A DNA stretch of 64,000 bases from JAAXKN01 sp036261625 (lineage in GTDB: Bacteria > Bacteroidota > Ignavibacteria > Ignavibacteriales > SURF-24), in assembly GCA_036261625.1 (NCBI GenBank), contig DATAKL010000059.1:62001-126000 (forward strand), written 5' to 3'. Positions 8,836 through 17,622 of the stretch are shown here, piece by piece (position 1 is the stretch's first letter; every line of letters starts with the position of its first letter). Made by a program: the position numbers and the translations under genes. A model generated the notes under the pieces. The model saw nothing but the letters and a program-made list of their open reading frames with translations, did no database searches and was not told the DNA's origin.

Positions 8836-10053
8836 ATGTTCTGTTCAGTTGAAGAAGCCATTGAGGAAATCAAAAATGGCAAGGTTATTATTGTTGTAGA
8901 TGATGAGGACAGGGAAAACGAAGGGGATCTGGTTTGCGCGGCTGAATTCGTTACGCCTGAGATCGTTAATTTTATGGCAAAACACGGCAGGGGGATGATC
9001 TGTGCCCCGATGACGGGAAAAAGACTTGATGAACTTGGATTGCAGTTAATGGTTGATTCCAACACTGCACTGCATGGGACTCAGTTTACCGTTACTGTCG
9101 ATGCCGCTGAAGGTACAACAACAGGTATCTCGGCAAGCGACAGGGCCGTAACGATCAGGAAACTGACCGATGAAAAAGCCAAAGCTACAGATTTTGCAAG
9201 ACCGGGGCATATATTTCCCTTGAGGGCCTTTGACGAGGGGGTCTTAAGACGTGCAGGCCATACGGAGGCTGTTGTCGATCTTTGCAAGCTTGCAGGCATT
9301 AAACCCGTTGGCGTGCTCTGCGAGATCTTAAACGACGACGGCACAATGGCCCGTGTACCGGACCTTGAAAAGTATGCCGGTGAGTTTAATCTCAAAATCA
9401 TGACCGTAAGCGATCTGATCAAGTACCGCATTCAGAAGGATAAGCTGGTTCAGAAAGAAGCCGACGTTAAGTTCCCCGTCAAGAAGGGGCAGTTTCACCT
9501 GCACGTCTACAGAAGCCTTCTGGACAATAAGGAGCACGTGGCCCTGGTTAAAGGGAAAATTGACCCCGAGAAGCCTATACTGGTGCGTGTGCATTCTGAG
9601 TGCCTGACCGGAGACGTATTTCAGTCCTTAAGGTGCGACTGCCATGATCAGCTTCATGCTGCAATTGAAAAAATTGAGGCCGAAGGCCAGGGCGTTCTTG
9701 TCTATATGAGACAGGAAGGGCGCGGCATAGGCCTGGCAAACAAGATCAGGGCTTACGTCCTTCAGGATAACGGCCGCGATACGGTTGAAGCCAATGAGGA
9801 CCTGGGCTTTAAGGCGGACCTGAGAGATTACGGCATTGGAGCACAGATACTTCTGGATCTGGGAGTTAGAAAAATGAAGCTTCTTACAAACAATCCGAAA
9901 AAGATCATTGGCTTAAAAGGCTACGGCCTTGAAATAGTTGAGAGGGTTCCTCTTGAAATTGTTCCCAATGAAAAGAACAGGAAGTATCTTCAGACCAAGC
10001 GCGATAAGCTCGGGCACCTGATAATGCTCAATGATGAACGGTTTGTTAAGTGA
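8836..10053 (+). CDS. ribBA: Bifunctional DHBP synthase / GTP cyclohydrolase II (riboflavin)
   Basis: The 405-residue protein performs both entry reactions of riboflavin synthesis. The N-terminal half (about 1-200) is 3,4-dihydroxy-2-butanone-4-phosphate synthase: VVDDEDRENEGD near residues 19-30, and RPGHIFPL and AGHTEA later. The C-terminal half is GTP cyclohydrolase II with the zinc-binding stretch SECLTGDVF...RCDCHDQL and the active-site QEGRGIGL. The fused layout is common in Bacteroidota and Gram-positives. It has an AAAGGA before its ATG and ends in an intrinsic terminator. No FMN riboswitch is visible in the 45-base upstream gap. Confidence 0.97.
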   Translation: MFCSVEEAIEEIKNGKVIIVVDDEDRENEGDLVCAAEFVTPEIVNFMAKHGRGMICAPMTGKRLDELGLQLMVDSNTALHGTQFTVTVDAAEGTTTGISASDRAVTIRKLTDEKAKATDFARPGHIFPLRAFDEGVLRRAGHTEAVVDLCKLAGIKPVGVLCEILNDDGTMARVPDLEKYAGEFNLKIMTVSDLIKYRIQKDKLVQKEADVKFPVKKGQFHLHVYRSLLDNKEHVALVKGKIDPEKPILVRVHSECLTGDVFQSLRCDCHDQLHAAIEKIEAEGQGVLVYMRQEGRGIGLANKIRAYVLQDNGRDTVEANEDLGFKADLRDYGIGAQILLDLGVRKMKLLTNNPKKIIGLKGYGLEIVERVPLEIVPNEKNRKYLQTKRDKLGHLIMLNDERFVK

Positions 10054-10066
10054 ATCTGCTTGACAC

Positions 10067-10099
10067 AAAGAGACTTAAAAAACAATAAGTCTCTTTTTT
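10067..10099 (+). terminator. Intrinsic terminator after ribBA
   Basis: AAAGAGACTTA (10067-10077) pairs perfectly with TAAGTCTCTTT (10086-10096) over an 8-base A-rich loop; the right arm ends in a run of T. Confidence 0.8.
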
Positions 10100-10138
10100 A
10101 TTATTAAGTATCTTTATAAACAATCACCGAAAAAAGAG

Positions 10139-11029
10139 ATGAAAGAATTAGGTATTGAAAAAAATTTTCTGGCAGTAGAAAAGAAATATTCATCGTATAA
10201 AAATTCCTTAGTTGCAATCCTGTCGGCTCCTTTCGAAAAGACTGTCAGCTACGGGCATGGAACTAAACAGGGTCCTAAGGGAATCCTGGAGGCATCGCAC
10301 TATGTTGAGTTTTATGACGAGGAGATGGACCGGGAACTGGTTTTTGAAAAGGGGATCTGTACTTTATCTCCATTGGACTTTAAGGAGCTGAGCATAAAGA
10401 AATCTTTTGATTTGATTTATAAGAACGTAAAATCACTTCTCGATGACCAGAAGTTTGTTGTAACCTTAGGAGGCGAGCACTCGATTTCCATAGCCCCGAT
10501 AAAAGCTCACCTGGAGAAGTACCCCGATTTAACCATACTACAGTTTGATGCCCATTCCGATTTAAGACAGAGCTACGAGGGCTCAATTCACTCGCATGCC
10601 TCGGTAATGGCAAGAGTAGCCGAGCTTACGAAGAACATTGTGCAGGTGGGTATCCGTGCACAGTCGATTGAGGAATCGTGGTTTATTAAGGAAAATAACA
10701 TTAAGACGTTCTACTCCAGGGAAATCCGCCTCGGGAAATATGGCGAGGACTGGCAGAGGAGTGTCTTAGACCAGACCGGCAAAAACGTTTACATAACCTT
10801 TGACGTGGACGCCTTCGACCCGTCGTTTATGCCGGCAACCGGAACCCCGGAGCCGGGAGGACTTTTCTGGGATGAAACGATGAATCTAATCAGAATGATA
10901 GGCAAGGAAAGAAATATAGTGGGATTTGACGTCGTGGAACTGGCTCCCGTAAAGGGATCGACATCTTCAGACTTTAACACGGCAAAGCTCATCTACAAGA
11001 TGCTGAACTACTCCTTCCAGAATAAGTAA
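10139..11029 (+). CDS. speB: Agmatinase/arginase family ureohydrolase
   Basis: Predicted to hydrolyse agmatine to putrescine and urea. The 296-residue protein shows the two-manganese site of the family: GGEHSIS, FDAHSDLR and DVDAFDPSFMPATG, and the substrate-loop region following it. Length and the ATGTPEPGG loop fit agmatinases better than arginases, but other ureohydrolases such as formimidoglutamase or guanidinobutyrase cannot be excluded. It is a single gene between two terminators. Translation starts at ATG after AAAAAAGAG. Confidence 0.85.
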   Translation: MKELGIEKNFLAVEKKYSSYKNSLVAILSAPFEKTVSYGHGTKQGPKGILEASHYVEFYDEEMDRELVFEKGICTLSPLDFKELSIKKSFDLIYKNVKSLLDDQKFVVTLGGEHSISIAPIKAHLEKYPDLTILQFDAHSDLRQSYEGSIHSHASVMARVAELTKNIVQVGIRAQSIEESWFIKENNIKTFYSREIRLGKYGEDWQRSVLDQTGKNVYITFDVDAFDPSFMPATGTPEPGGLFWDETMNLIRMIGKERNIVGFDVVELAPVKGSTSSDFNTAKLIYKMLNYSFQNK

Positions 11030-11033
11030 TTAG

Positions 11034-11075
11034 AAAGAATAAGACGGAGAAGAGCACTTCTCCGTCTTATTCTTT
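11034..11075. terminator. Bidirectional terminator between speB and the acyltransferase gene
   Basis: A perfect 19-bp stem: AAAGAATAAGACGGAGAAG (11034-11052) pairs with 11057-11075 around a four-base loop. The ends are A-rich on one side and T-rich on the other, so it should work in both directions, as expected between converging genes. Confidence 0.85.
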
Positions 11076-11108
11076 TGTAATTTCCAGTCCTTAAAGACTA
11101 ATCAGCTC

Positions 11109-12245
11109 TTAAAGGTTACGGTTATTCAGACTTAGCGATATTTTCTCCTGGATGATGTTAGAAAACCTGCTGCCTTCAAATGCCTCAAATATCTTTTTCC
11201 TCACTGCATCAATACATATGCAGGCGGTAAAAATTCCAACAACTGATCCTACTGCCAGCGGTATAAAAAGAGGCGTATTCATGAAAAGACCGGTGTGAAA
11301 AACCTTTTTGTACAGCATACCCTGTACGTGAACATTGTCATGAATAAGATAGACTCCAAAGGTTAAGACCGAGACTGAGCCGATAAGCTTATTTAACAGG
11401 GCGTTCTTAAGGGAGATGCTTCTAAAGAACAAAAAAAGCATTACCGATGATAAAACTATGGTTACAGAATTGTACTCAAAAAGAAGATATGAAATTCCTT
11501 CCTCAAGTCCCAGGTATGTGAACATGACTTTGGATGCTAAGACAATAATGCTGATTAAAATGTAAGCCCCGATATAGTAGCCCTTTTTTAACTCGTAATT
11601 CCAATGCAGCCTTAAATAAGCCCCGATAAAATAAAGGAATACAAACTGAATAATGCTGTATCCGTTGGTCCTGTCGAGTGAGTATCCGAAAGGCAGCACA
11701 GTGGGCCATATGCTAAGCATGGCGAAGAGAATTATTAAGAGATTCAGGAACTGCCTTTTGCTTAATGCATTTATGGAAATGTTCAGAAACGGGGAGAAGA
11801 TATACATTGCAATATAAACCGTTGCAAACCAGTACTGGTTTGTTAAAACAGGCAGGAATGCCCCGGCCAAATGTCTTATGCTGAAATGTTCCAGCCCAAG
11901 TCCTGTAAGAAGCAGATAAATGCCGGCCGAATAAAAAAGAACCTCAAGCCATAGCCTGATCAGCTTTTTCACCTTAAAGCGGGAAGTAACCAGGAAATAA
12001 CCGCTTATTAAAACATAGCAGTTTACCGCAGCTACACTGACAGCTTCCACGGTCCAGGAGAAGAACCAGTTTACACTGAAGACTGCAGTCTGCCTGAGGG
12101 CCTCTCCGTGAAAGACAAAATGGTGAGAGACTATCATCAGCATAGCAATTATCCTTAATAACTCTATGTTATTTGCTCTGGTTTTATTCTCTCTGGTTTT
12201 ATTCTCTCTGGTTTTATTCTCTGCCTGTACTGAAGCAGCGGTCAT
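11109..12245 (-). CDS. Acyltransferase family 3 membrane protein (OafA/WecH-like)
   Basis: This 378-residue protein has about ten predicted membrane helices and begins, after a short charged tail, with NIELLRIIAMLMIVSHHF, the typical start of acyltransferase family 3 including the histidine pair of the active region. Such proteins O-acetylate or succinylate surface sugars; the acceptor is unknown. The N-terminal 25 residues contain a tandem ENKTR repeat coded by three 15-bp DNA repeats. Because the repeat precedes the first helix it should not affect the fold. It is monocistronic and ends at the bidirectional terminator shared with speB. Confidence 0.9.
   Translation of the reverse strand: MTAASVQAENKTRENKTRENKTRANNIELLRIIAMLMIVSHHFVFHGEALRQTAVFSVNWFFSWTVEAVSVAAVNCYVLISGYFLVTSRFKVKKLIRLWLEVLFYSAGIYLLLTGLGLEHFSIRHLAGAFLPVLTNQYWFATVYIAMYIFSPFLNISINALSKRQFLNLLIILFAMLSIWPTVLPFGYSLDRTNGYSIIQFVFLYFIGAYLRLHWNYELKKGYYIGAYILISIIVLASKVMFTYLGLEEGISYLLFEYNSVTIVLSSVMLFLFFRSISLKNALLNKLIGSVSVLTFGVYLIHDNVHVQGMLYKKVFHTGLFMNTPLFIPLAVGSVVGIFTACICIDAVRKKIFEAFEGSRFSNIIQEKISLSLNNRNL
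12176..12220. repeat. Three perfect 15-bp tandem repeats in the acyltransferase N-terminus
   Basis: The unit CTCTGGTTTTATTCT occurs three times without mismatch (12176-12190, 12191-12205, 12206-12220). It encodes ENKTR on the minus strand. Because the unit is a multiple of three, copy-number change would lengthen the tail without a frameshift. Confidence 0.95.
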
Positions 12246-12544
12246 ATTATACCTGAATAATTGTTATGAAAGCACTTTGCGGATCTAATTGTTCGCCGCA
12301 TAAAGATCTGTCAGTAGTCCCATCGATGCGAAAATAGGGAATTTGTCAGTAAGTAAAAAGGACTTTCTTTGTGATGCCGCCCTGCAGGCGGGGAACCCGG
12401 TCTGTAAAGGGCATAAATAAGCTCAAAATGGATGCGGGCAGCTTTCAGCTCTTGTGATTTCAAGGGCAAGGGGTTATCCTAAAATAGATAGCTTATTAAT
12501 AAAAGATTATATAATTTCCAGCAGGATTAGCTTTGGAGGTTGGC

Positions 12545-13612
12545 ATGAAAGCTTTAGTCGGGACCTTAATTCTGCTTATAACGGCCTGCTTTTTTCTGCA
12601 GTCCTGCTCATCTTCAGAAGACGCCGGCAGAAAGACTGTGCAGGAGGGATCTGAAAATTCCGGTCGCTACGATTCGGAATTCCCGAACAGGAACTGCTCC
12701 ATAGAGCTTGAAAAGATCAGCGAGAGCATTAAGCTCATTAACTCTGTGGCATACTACAGAACTGTCTATTTCAGCCCGGAGAGCCATATCGAGAAGTCCG
12801 CTCTTACGGGTGAGGTTATAAAAAAATACGGGACTCGCCTGGAATATATGGATAACACCGCCTCCGGGACGGCAACAGTAATATTCTATAACTTCAAGCG
12901 CGTGGCAGTTATGACCTGTGCGCATGTGGTTAACTTTGAGGATACTCTATATTCATACTTCAGGCTGCCCGGAGGAGGCACAGGCAAATACCTGCAGAGT
13001 GTGTCTGTAAAGGAAAGGCAGACTAACTATATAGCCGACTTTCCTGAAGACGGGGAGCTTGATATTATAAGCCTTGACAATAGTCTGGATGTTGCGATCC
13101 TCGGAATGGAGTTCAGACACGAGCCCAGGGAAAGAATATCCGTTTTTTCTTATCCCCTGGGGCAGGCAAAAGAACTGGAATGGGGGTCTTTTGTTTATAT
13201 CTTTGGTTATCCGATGGGCTACAAAACTTTAACCAAAGCTCTTGTGAGCAGCCCCAACCGCGACAAGTCGGGAAGCTTTATCATTGATGCCGTATTCAAC
13301 AGGGGCTTTTCTGGCGGGATCATTCTTGCCTTAAAAGGCGGCAGCCCGAACTTTGAGCTCGTAGGAATGATTAAGGCACTATTTGCAGATTATGAATATG
13401 TGATAAGACCCGAGAAGGATTACACCATAGAGCAGTACGACCCCATGGTTCCTTATACTAAAGAGCTTTATGTGGAAAGGAGGATGAATATAAAATACGG
13501 GCTTTCGAAGGCCATACCGGTTGAGTCGATAAAAAAATATTTTATAGATAATGAATCACTTTTCTCAAGCCGCGGCTATAATTTCAATGATTTTGTAAAT
13601 AAAAATCTCTGA
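12545..13612 (+). CDS. Trypsin-like serine protease lipoprotein
   Basis: A 355-residue exported protein. The signal peptide ends in FLQSC, so Cys21 should be lipidated. The catalytic triad of a trypsin-like (HtrA-type, S1) fold can be placed at H127 (MTCAHVV), D182 (LDVAIL) and S256 (FNRGFSGGI). The usual GNSGG is altered to GFSGG, but the nucleophile is kept. No PDZ domain is present, unlike DegP. The ATG at 12545 was preferred to an upstream TTG because GGAGGT lies exactly before it and it starts the signal peptide cleanly. The gene is alone, followed by a strong hairpin. Confidence 0.82.
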   Translation: MKALVGTLILLITACFFLQSCSSSEDAGRKTVQEGSENSGRYDSEFPNRNCSIELEKISESIKLINSVAYYRTVYFSPESHIEKSALTGEVIKKYGTRLEYMDNTASGTATVIFYNFKRVAVMTCAHVVNFEDTLYSYFRLPGGGTGKYLQSVSVKERQTNYIADFPEDGELDIISLDNSLDVAILGMEFRHEPRERISVFSYPLGQAKELEWGSFVYIFGYPMGYKTLTKALVSSPNRDKSGSFIIDAVFNRGFSGGIILALKGGSPNFELVGMIKALFADYEYVIRPEKDYTIEQYDPMVPYTKELYVERRMNIKYGLSKAIPVESIKKYFIDNESLFSSRGYNFNDFVNKNL

Positions 13613-13669
13613 AAAAGAGAATTATAAAAAAAAATTCCCCACCGGACCTTATTTTTCCTTCAATACTTT

Positions 13670-13712
13670 ATTTTCCCGGGGGAAAGCGGGTTCTGCCTTG
13701 CCCCGGGAAAAT
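13670..13712 (+). terminator. Strong GC-rich hairpin after the protease gene
   Basis: ATTTTCCCGGGG (13670-13681) pairs perfectly with CCCCGGGAAAAT (13701-13712) across a 19-base loop, followed by TTC and AT-rich sequence. The T tract is poor, so termination efficiency is uncertain. It separates the protease from the dcw promoter. Confidence 0.5.
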
Positions 13713-13833
13713 TTCAAAATATTTCATTTTTAAGCTCTATTAGCACTATTTCCTGTTAATGCAATCACTACTCACATGCAGTTTTCCATGAGAAAAGCCA
13801 TGCGAGCTCCCGGAAAAAAAATCTAAAAAAAAC

Positions 13834-13865
13834 TTGACTTTGCCGATAAATTTCAGTTATTTTTG
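13834..13865 (+). promoter_or_regulatory. Bacteroidota-type promoter of the dcw cluster
   Basis: TTGACT (13834-13839) and TATTTTTG (13858-13865) form TTG-n21-TAnnTTTG with a perfect -7 element. The start point would fall near 13871, at the edge of the MraZ box array and about 40 bases before the mraZ ATG. Confidence 0.7.
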
Positions 13866-13871
13866 CCTTCA

Positions 13872-13911
13872 GTGGGTAAAGGTGTGGAAAAATCCCAAAC
13901 AGTGGGGAAAA
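13872..13911 (+). promoter_or_regulatory. mraZ: MraZ-box array (10-bp period repeats) before mraZ
   Basis: The 40 bases before the mraZ ATG split into four 10-mers: GTGGGTAAAG, GTGTGGAAAA, ATCCCAAACA and GTGGGGAAAA. Three match the GTGGG-type direct repeats, one helical turn apart, that MraZ is known to bind in other bacteria; the third is degenerate. Lying just downstream of the predicted transcription start, they would let MraZ repress its own operon. Confidence 0.65.
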
Positions 13912-14352
13912 ATGTTTATAGGAAGCTTTACATATTCAATCGATGCAAAAGGACGTGTCAGCATCCCGGCCAAGCTGCGTAAGTACGTAAAGCCGGAGGC
14001 TAACGATACTTTTGTTATGACAAGGGGTGTGGAGCAGTGTATAGTGGTTTACCCCCTTGACCAGTGGAAAGAGCTGGTGGATCAGAAGCTTTCCACGCTA
14101 AATGAATTTGACCGTAAGGAAGCCATGTTCTTAAGGTCATTCCTACAAAGGGCTTCTGAGGACACGCTCGACTCGCAGTCGAGGCTCCTTGTACCGCAGA
14201 ACCTGATTGAATATGCAGGCATTGAAAAGGAAGTCTTTATACTGGGTGCAATAAAGAAGATTGAGATCTGGAATCCGGCAGTCTACGAGAAGTATCTTTC
14301 ATCTCAGCCGGAGACCTTCGAAGAGATTGCCCAGGAAGTAATGAAACCATAG
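13912..14352 (+). CDS. mraZ: Transcriptional regulator MraZ
   Basis: A 146-residue protein with two SpoVT/AbrB-like halves: MFIGSFTYSIDAKGRVSIP opens the first and the second contains SEDTLDSQSRLLVPQNL with the repeated R-L-P pattern. MraZ oligomerises into rings that bind GTGGG repeats and control the division/cell-wall operon. The start at 13912 gives the canonical MFIG N-terminus; an upstream in-frame TTG is really the -35 element. First gene of the dcw cluster; its stop lies five bases before the rsmH ATG. Confidence 0.96.
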   Translation: MFIGSFTYSIDAKGRVSIPAKLRKYVKPEANDTFVMTRGVEQCIVVYPLDQWKELVDQKLSTLNEFDRKEAMFLRSFLQRASEDTLDSQSRLLVPQNLIEYAGIEKEVFILGAIKKIEIWNPAVYEKYLSSQPETFEEIAQEVMKP

Positions 14353-14357
14353 AGGTG

Positions 14358-15281
14358 ATGGAAGAAAAACATATTCCGGTATTACTAAAAGAAAGCCTGC
14401 AGTATCTGATTACAGATAAACAGGGAATTTATTTCGACGGTACGATAGGCTTCGGAGGCCACACCTCGAAATTTCTTGAAGTACTGGGCCCGGAAGCAAA
14501 AATAGCGGCAACTGAAGTAGACAAGGATGCATATAATTTCTCCAGGGCCAAATTTCAGTCTGATAAAAGAGTAAGATTATATAATACAAATTTTTCTGAG
14601 ATCGATACTGTTTCAAAAATAGAGTTTATTGAGCAGTATGATGGAATTTTTGCTGACCTGGGGGTTTCATCCTTCCAGCTGGATAATCCTGAATCGGGTT
14701 TTACCTACAGAAGTGAAGGACCTCTTGATCTAAGGTTAGACAAGGCAAAACAGATCTCAGCCTCTGATGTAGTAAACAGCTTTACAGAAGAGGAGATAGC
14801 AGATATACTTTACCAGTTCGGTGAGGAGAAGAATTCAAGGAGAATTGCCCAGAGGATAGCCCTTGAGCGCTCCCAAAGAAAAATTGAATCCACTATCGAT
14901 CTGGCAAAGATAATTGAGGGGCTGACGCCGTCTCAGCATTTGAACAAAACTCTTTCGCGTGTTTTCCAGGCTTTAAGAATATATGTTAACGATGAATTGG
15001 GTGTTTTAAGAGAATTTCTGATAAAGTCAGTGGAGCTGTTAAAGACAGGAGGAAACATTGTGATTTTAACTTATCACTCTTTGGAAGACAGAGTGGTAAA
15101 AGACATTTTTAAGTATGAAAGTTTATCCTGTATCTGTCCGCCTGATTTTCCCATATGTGTATGCGATAAGGTAAAAAGACTTGAAGTAATAACCAGAAAG
15201 CCTGTCGTCCCTTCACAAGAAGAAGTTGAAATAAACAGAAGATCCAGAAGCGCAAAACTAAGAGCAGCAAGAAAGGTATGA
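14358..15281 (+). CDS. rsmH: 16S rRNA (cytosine-1402-N4)-methyltransferase
   Basis: The 307-residue enzyme methylates N4 of C1402 in 16S rRNA using SAM. FDGTIGFGGHT forms the SAM-binding start, GIFADLGVSSFQLD and LTYHSLEDR are conserved family motifs, and the C-terminus RRSRSAKLRAA is typical. ATG at 14358 follows AGAGG with good spacing; a GTG one codon earlier is also possible. The end overlaps the ftsL start by four bases (ATGA), indicating translational coupling. Confidence 0.96.
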   Translation: MEEKHIPVLLKESLQYLITDKQGIYFDGTIGFGGHTSKFLEVLGPEAKIAATEVDKDAYNFSRAKFQSDKRVRLYNTNFSEIDTVSKIEFIEQYDGIFADLGVSSFQLDNPESGFTYRSEGPLDLRLDKAKQISASDVVNSFTEEEIADILYQFGEEKNSRRIAQRIALERSQRKIESTIDLAKIIEGLTPSQHLNKTLSRVFQALRIYVNDELGVLREFLIKSVELLKTGGNIVILTYHSLEDRVVKDIFKYESLSCICPPDFPICVCDKVKRLEVITRKPVVPSQEEVEINRRSRSAKLRAARKV

Positions 15282-15619
15282 GTAAAACAAAATCCGGAAG
15301 GAAAAGACCCGTTATTATTCTGGCTCTAATATCAGCTTTTTTTGTTGCTTCAGTTGTTTTACTCTATGTTGTCCTGAAACTTGAAATTGAGAAGCTTACC
15401 AAAGAAAAGATCCGCATGGAAGAGACTTTGGAGGCTAAAAATAACGAAACCGTAATGCTTCAGGTTGAGGTGCAGAAGCTGGAGACGGAAGAAAGAATCA
15501 TGCAACTGGCAGAGTCCAGACTGGGAATGGAAAAATTCTCTGAACCGAACATTATTATAGAGATTGAGAAAGACCAGATGGACGAGGTTGTGAAAGAAAT
15601 TAACAGCAAATATGAATAA
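15278..15619 (+). CDS. ftsL: FtsL-like septum protein
   Basis: A 113-residue bitopic membrane protein: short basic N-terminus, one helix at about residues 12-32, then a coiled coil (about 33-75) ending in LAESRLGMEKFSEP, which resembles the conserved end of FtsL/FtsB proteins. FtsL joins FtsB and FtsQ to activate FtsWI at the septum. Sequence conservation in this family is low, so the name rests on shape and its position between rsmH and ftsI. It overlaps rsmH by four and ftsI by eight bases. Confidence 0.82.
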   Translation: MSKTKSGRKRPVIILALISAFFVASVVLLYVVLKLEIEKLTKEKIRMEETLEAKNNETVMLQVEVQKLETEERIMQLAESRLGMEKFSEPNIIIEIEKDQMDEVVKEINSKYE

Positions 15620-17621
15620 CAACAGAGCTTTACTGGTAATATTTTTTCTCGTCGTTTTCTTTGCGGCTTTGCTCGTCAGGCTCTTTGACATTCAGATCAG
15701 AAAGCATGACGATTTTAAGTATTATGCCCAGAATCAGCAGATAGAAAAAAAGACCTTAAGAGCTGAGAGAGGATTTATTTACGACAGAAACGGCGAGCTG
15801 CTGGCTTATGACCGCAACGACGTTTCTTTTTTTGTTGATACAAGAATGGCAAAACCCAGGGACGTGGATTCCCTGGCTGCAAAATTTTCAAGAGTCTTCG
15901 GTAAGACAAAAAACTACTACAGGAAGATGATGAAGGATCCTGAGCAAAAAGTGGTATGTCTTGAAAAGAAAGCCCCTGCCGAGCTGGCAGTGAAGCTTAA
16001 GGATGTGAGAATTGACGGACTGTTCTCAAAGGAGGATCCGACCAGGGTCTATTCCTATGACAATCTGGCCTCACACATTCTGGGCTACGTGGGACCTTCA
16101 TACGAAGGCATTGACGGAGTGGAAAAGTATTACAATAAAGTGCTTACCGGTCAGGATGGAAGCATGATAATTGAACGTGACGTAAGGGGAAGAATGGTAA
16201 CAGTTGCAGAGGATGCAACCATTCAGCCTGTGTCCGGAGATAACCTCGTTCTTACAATTGATAAGTCTTATCAGAAGATACTCGAGGAAGAGTTAAAAAA
16301 GGGCCTGGAGCAGTATAAGAGCACTTCTGCTGTAGGAATTATTATGGATCCTAATACGGGTGAGATTCTGGCTTTGGCCAATGCGCCCGATTTTAACCCG
16401 AATAGTTACGGATCGTATCCCGATGCAGTAAGGCGCGACAGGGCCTTAACAGACACTTATGAGCCGGGAAGTACTTTTAAGTCGCTTACAATCTCGACGC
16501 TCTTCGACCAGAAGCTGATCAGGGGAACCGAAAGCGTTTTTGCCGAGAACGGGAAGTATAAGTACAAGAATGCAAATATTACCGATTCGCACAGGCTCCA
16601 GTGGCTGACCGTTAGAGAAGTAATTGAACAGTCGAGTAATATCGGCATGGCAAAGCTGATCGGAAAAATAGACGAGGATATGTTCTACAAATACCTGAGG
16701 AATTACGGCTTCGGGAATTTTTCGTTTATAGACCTGCCGGGAGAAAGCAGGGGACTACTAAAAAAGCCGGGTAATTTTAACCCGCTTACGCAGGCTTTCA
16801 TGTCTTTCGGCTACGAGGTTTCGGTTACACCGATTCAGCTGACGACAGCCTATGCGGCTCTTATAAACGGAGGCACTCTTTATCAGCCGCATCTGATGAA
16901 AAGAATTATCTCAAGAAGCGGAGAGGTAAAAGAGGAGTTTACTCCAAAAGAGCTGAGAAATGTTATTTCAAAGGAGACATCGGCAAAATTAAGAAATATT
17001 CTGGTTGGTGTTATTGAGAACGGAACAGCAAAGACTGCAAAACTTGATAAGGTGACAGCCGGAGGAAAGACCGGAACTTCACAGCAGCTTGTAAATAACA
17101 GGTACTCGAGTTCAAGCTATAATTCATCTTTTATCGGGTTTTTCCCGGCCCAAAAGCCGAAGGTCCTTTGCTACATATATATGAATGCTCCCAAGGTGGG
17201 AGGCTATGGAGGACTTGTAGCAGCCCCGATATTTAAGAACGTCTGCGAAAGACTTATTTCAACAGATATCAGCCTTATTTCCGGAAGCGAAATAAAAGGC
17301 GATGATAAGGCACGGTTTGAAGAAGTTTTTACAGCCTCAGAAAAGCTCGATGGGAATAAAAAGTATTCAGACCTTCCGCAGCAGAAAAGCTATACTGCAG
17401 GAAGACCGAAACTGACGGACAAAAGCGTAATGCCCGACCTGAGCAGCTACTATTTAAGAGATGCAGCAGCTCTGCTGCTGGAAATGGGAATAAAGTACAG
17501 GGTGGCAGGAACCGGAAAGGTAGTATGGCAGAGCCTGACACCCGGAACGAAAATAAAACCGGGGCTTATGTGCCAGCTTAAATGTGAAGAAAAGAAATTA
17601 ACCGGAGCAAGGATAGACTGA
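15612..17621 (+). CDS. ftsI: Septal peptidoglycan transpeptidase (PBP3) with PASTA domain
   Basis: The 669-residue class B penicillin-binding protein cross-links septal peptidoglycan. An N-terminal helix (about 6-27) anchors it; the dimerisation domain follows; the transpeptidase domain has the three active-site motifs STFK (S287), SSN (341-343) and KTGT (486-489). A C-terminal PASTA-like domain spans about 600-662 (MPDLSSYYLRDAAALLLEMG), as in Gram-positive PBP2x and Bacteroidota FtsI. It works as the partner of FtsW encoded downstream. Overlap with ftsL and a one-base gap to murE indicate one transcript. Confidence 0.96.
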   Translation: MNNNRALLVIFFLVVFFAALLVRLFDIQIRKHDDFKYYAQNQQIEKKTLRAERGFIYDRNGELLAYDRNDVSFFVDTRMAKPRDVDSLAAKFSRVFGKTKNYYRKMMKDPEQKVVCLEKKAPAELAVKLKDVRIDGLFSKEDPTRVYSYDNLASHILGYVGPSYEGIDGVEKYYNKVLTGQDGSMIIERDVRGRMVTVAEDATIQPVSGDNLVLTIDKSYQKILEEELKKGLEQYKSTSAVGIIMDPNTGEILALANAPDFNPNSYGSYPDAVRRDRALTDTYEPGSTFKSLTISTLFDQKLIRGTESVFAENGKYKYKNANITDSHRLQWLTVREVIEQSSNIGMAKLIGKIDEDMFYKYLRNYGFGNFSFIDLPGESRGLLKKPGNFNPLTQAFMSFGYEVSVTPIQLTTAYAALINGGTLYQPHLMKRIISRSGEVKEEFTPKELRNVISKETSAKLRNILVGVIENGTAKTAKLDKVTAGGKTGTSQQLVNNRYSSSSYNSSFIGFFPAQKPKVLCYIYMNAPKVGGYGGLVAAPIFKNVCERLISTDISLISGSEIKGDDKARFEEVFTASEKLDGNKKYSDLPQQKSYTAGRPKLTDKSVMPDLSSYYLRDAAALLLEMGIKYRVAGTGKVVWQSLTPGTKIKPGLMCQLKCEEKKLTGARID

Positions 17622-17622
17622 G

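Noticed and set aside
13834..13911. Longer MraZ starting at TTG 13834
   Set aside because: That TTG is the -35 element and the extra residues do not resemble MraZ; the canonical MFIGSF start is at 13912.
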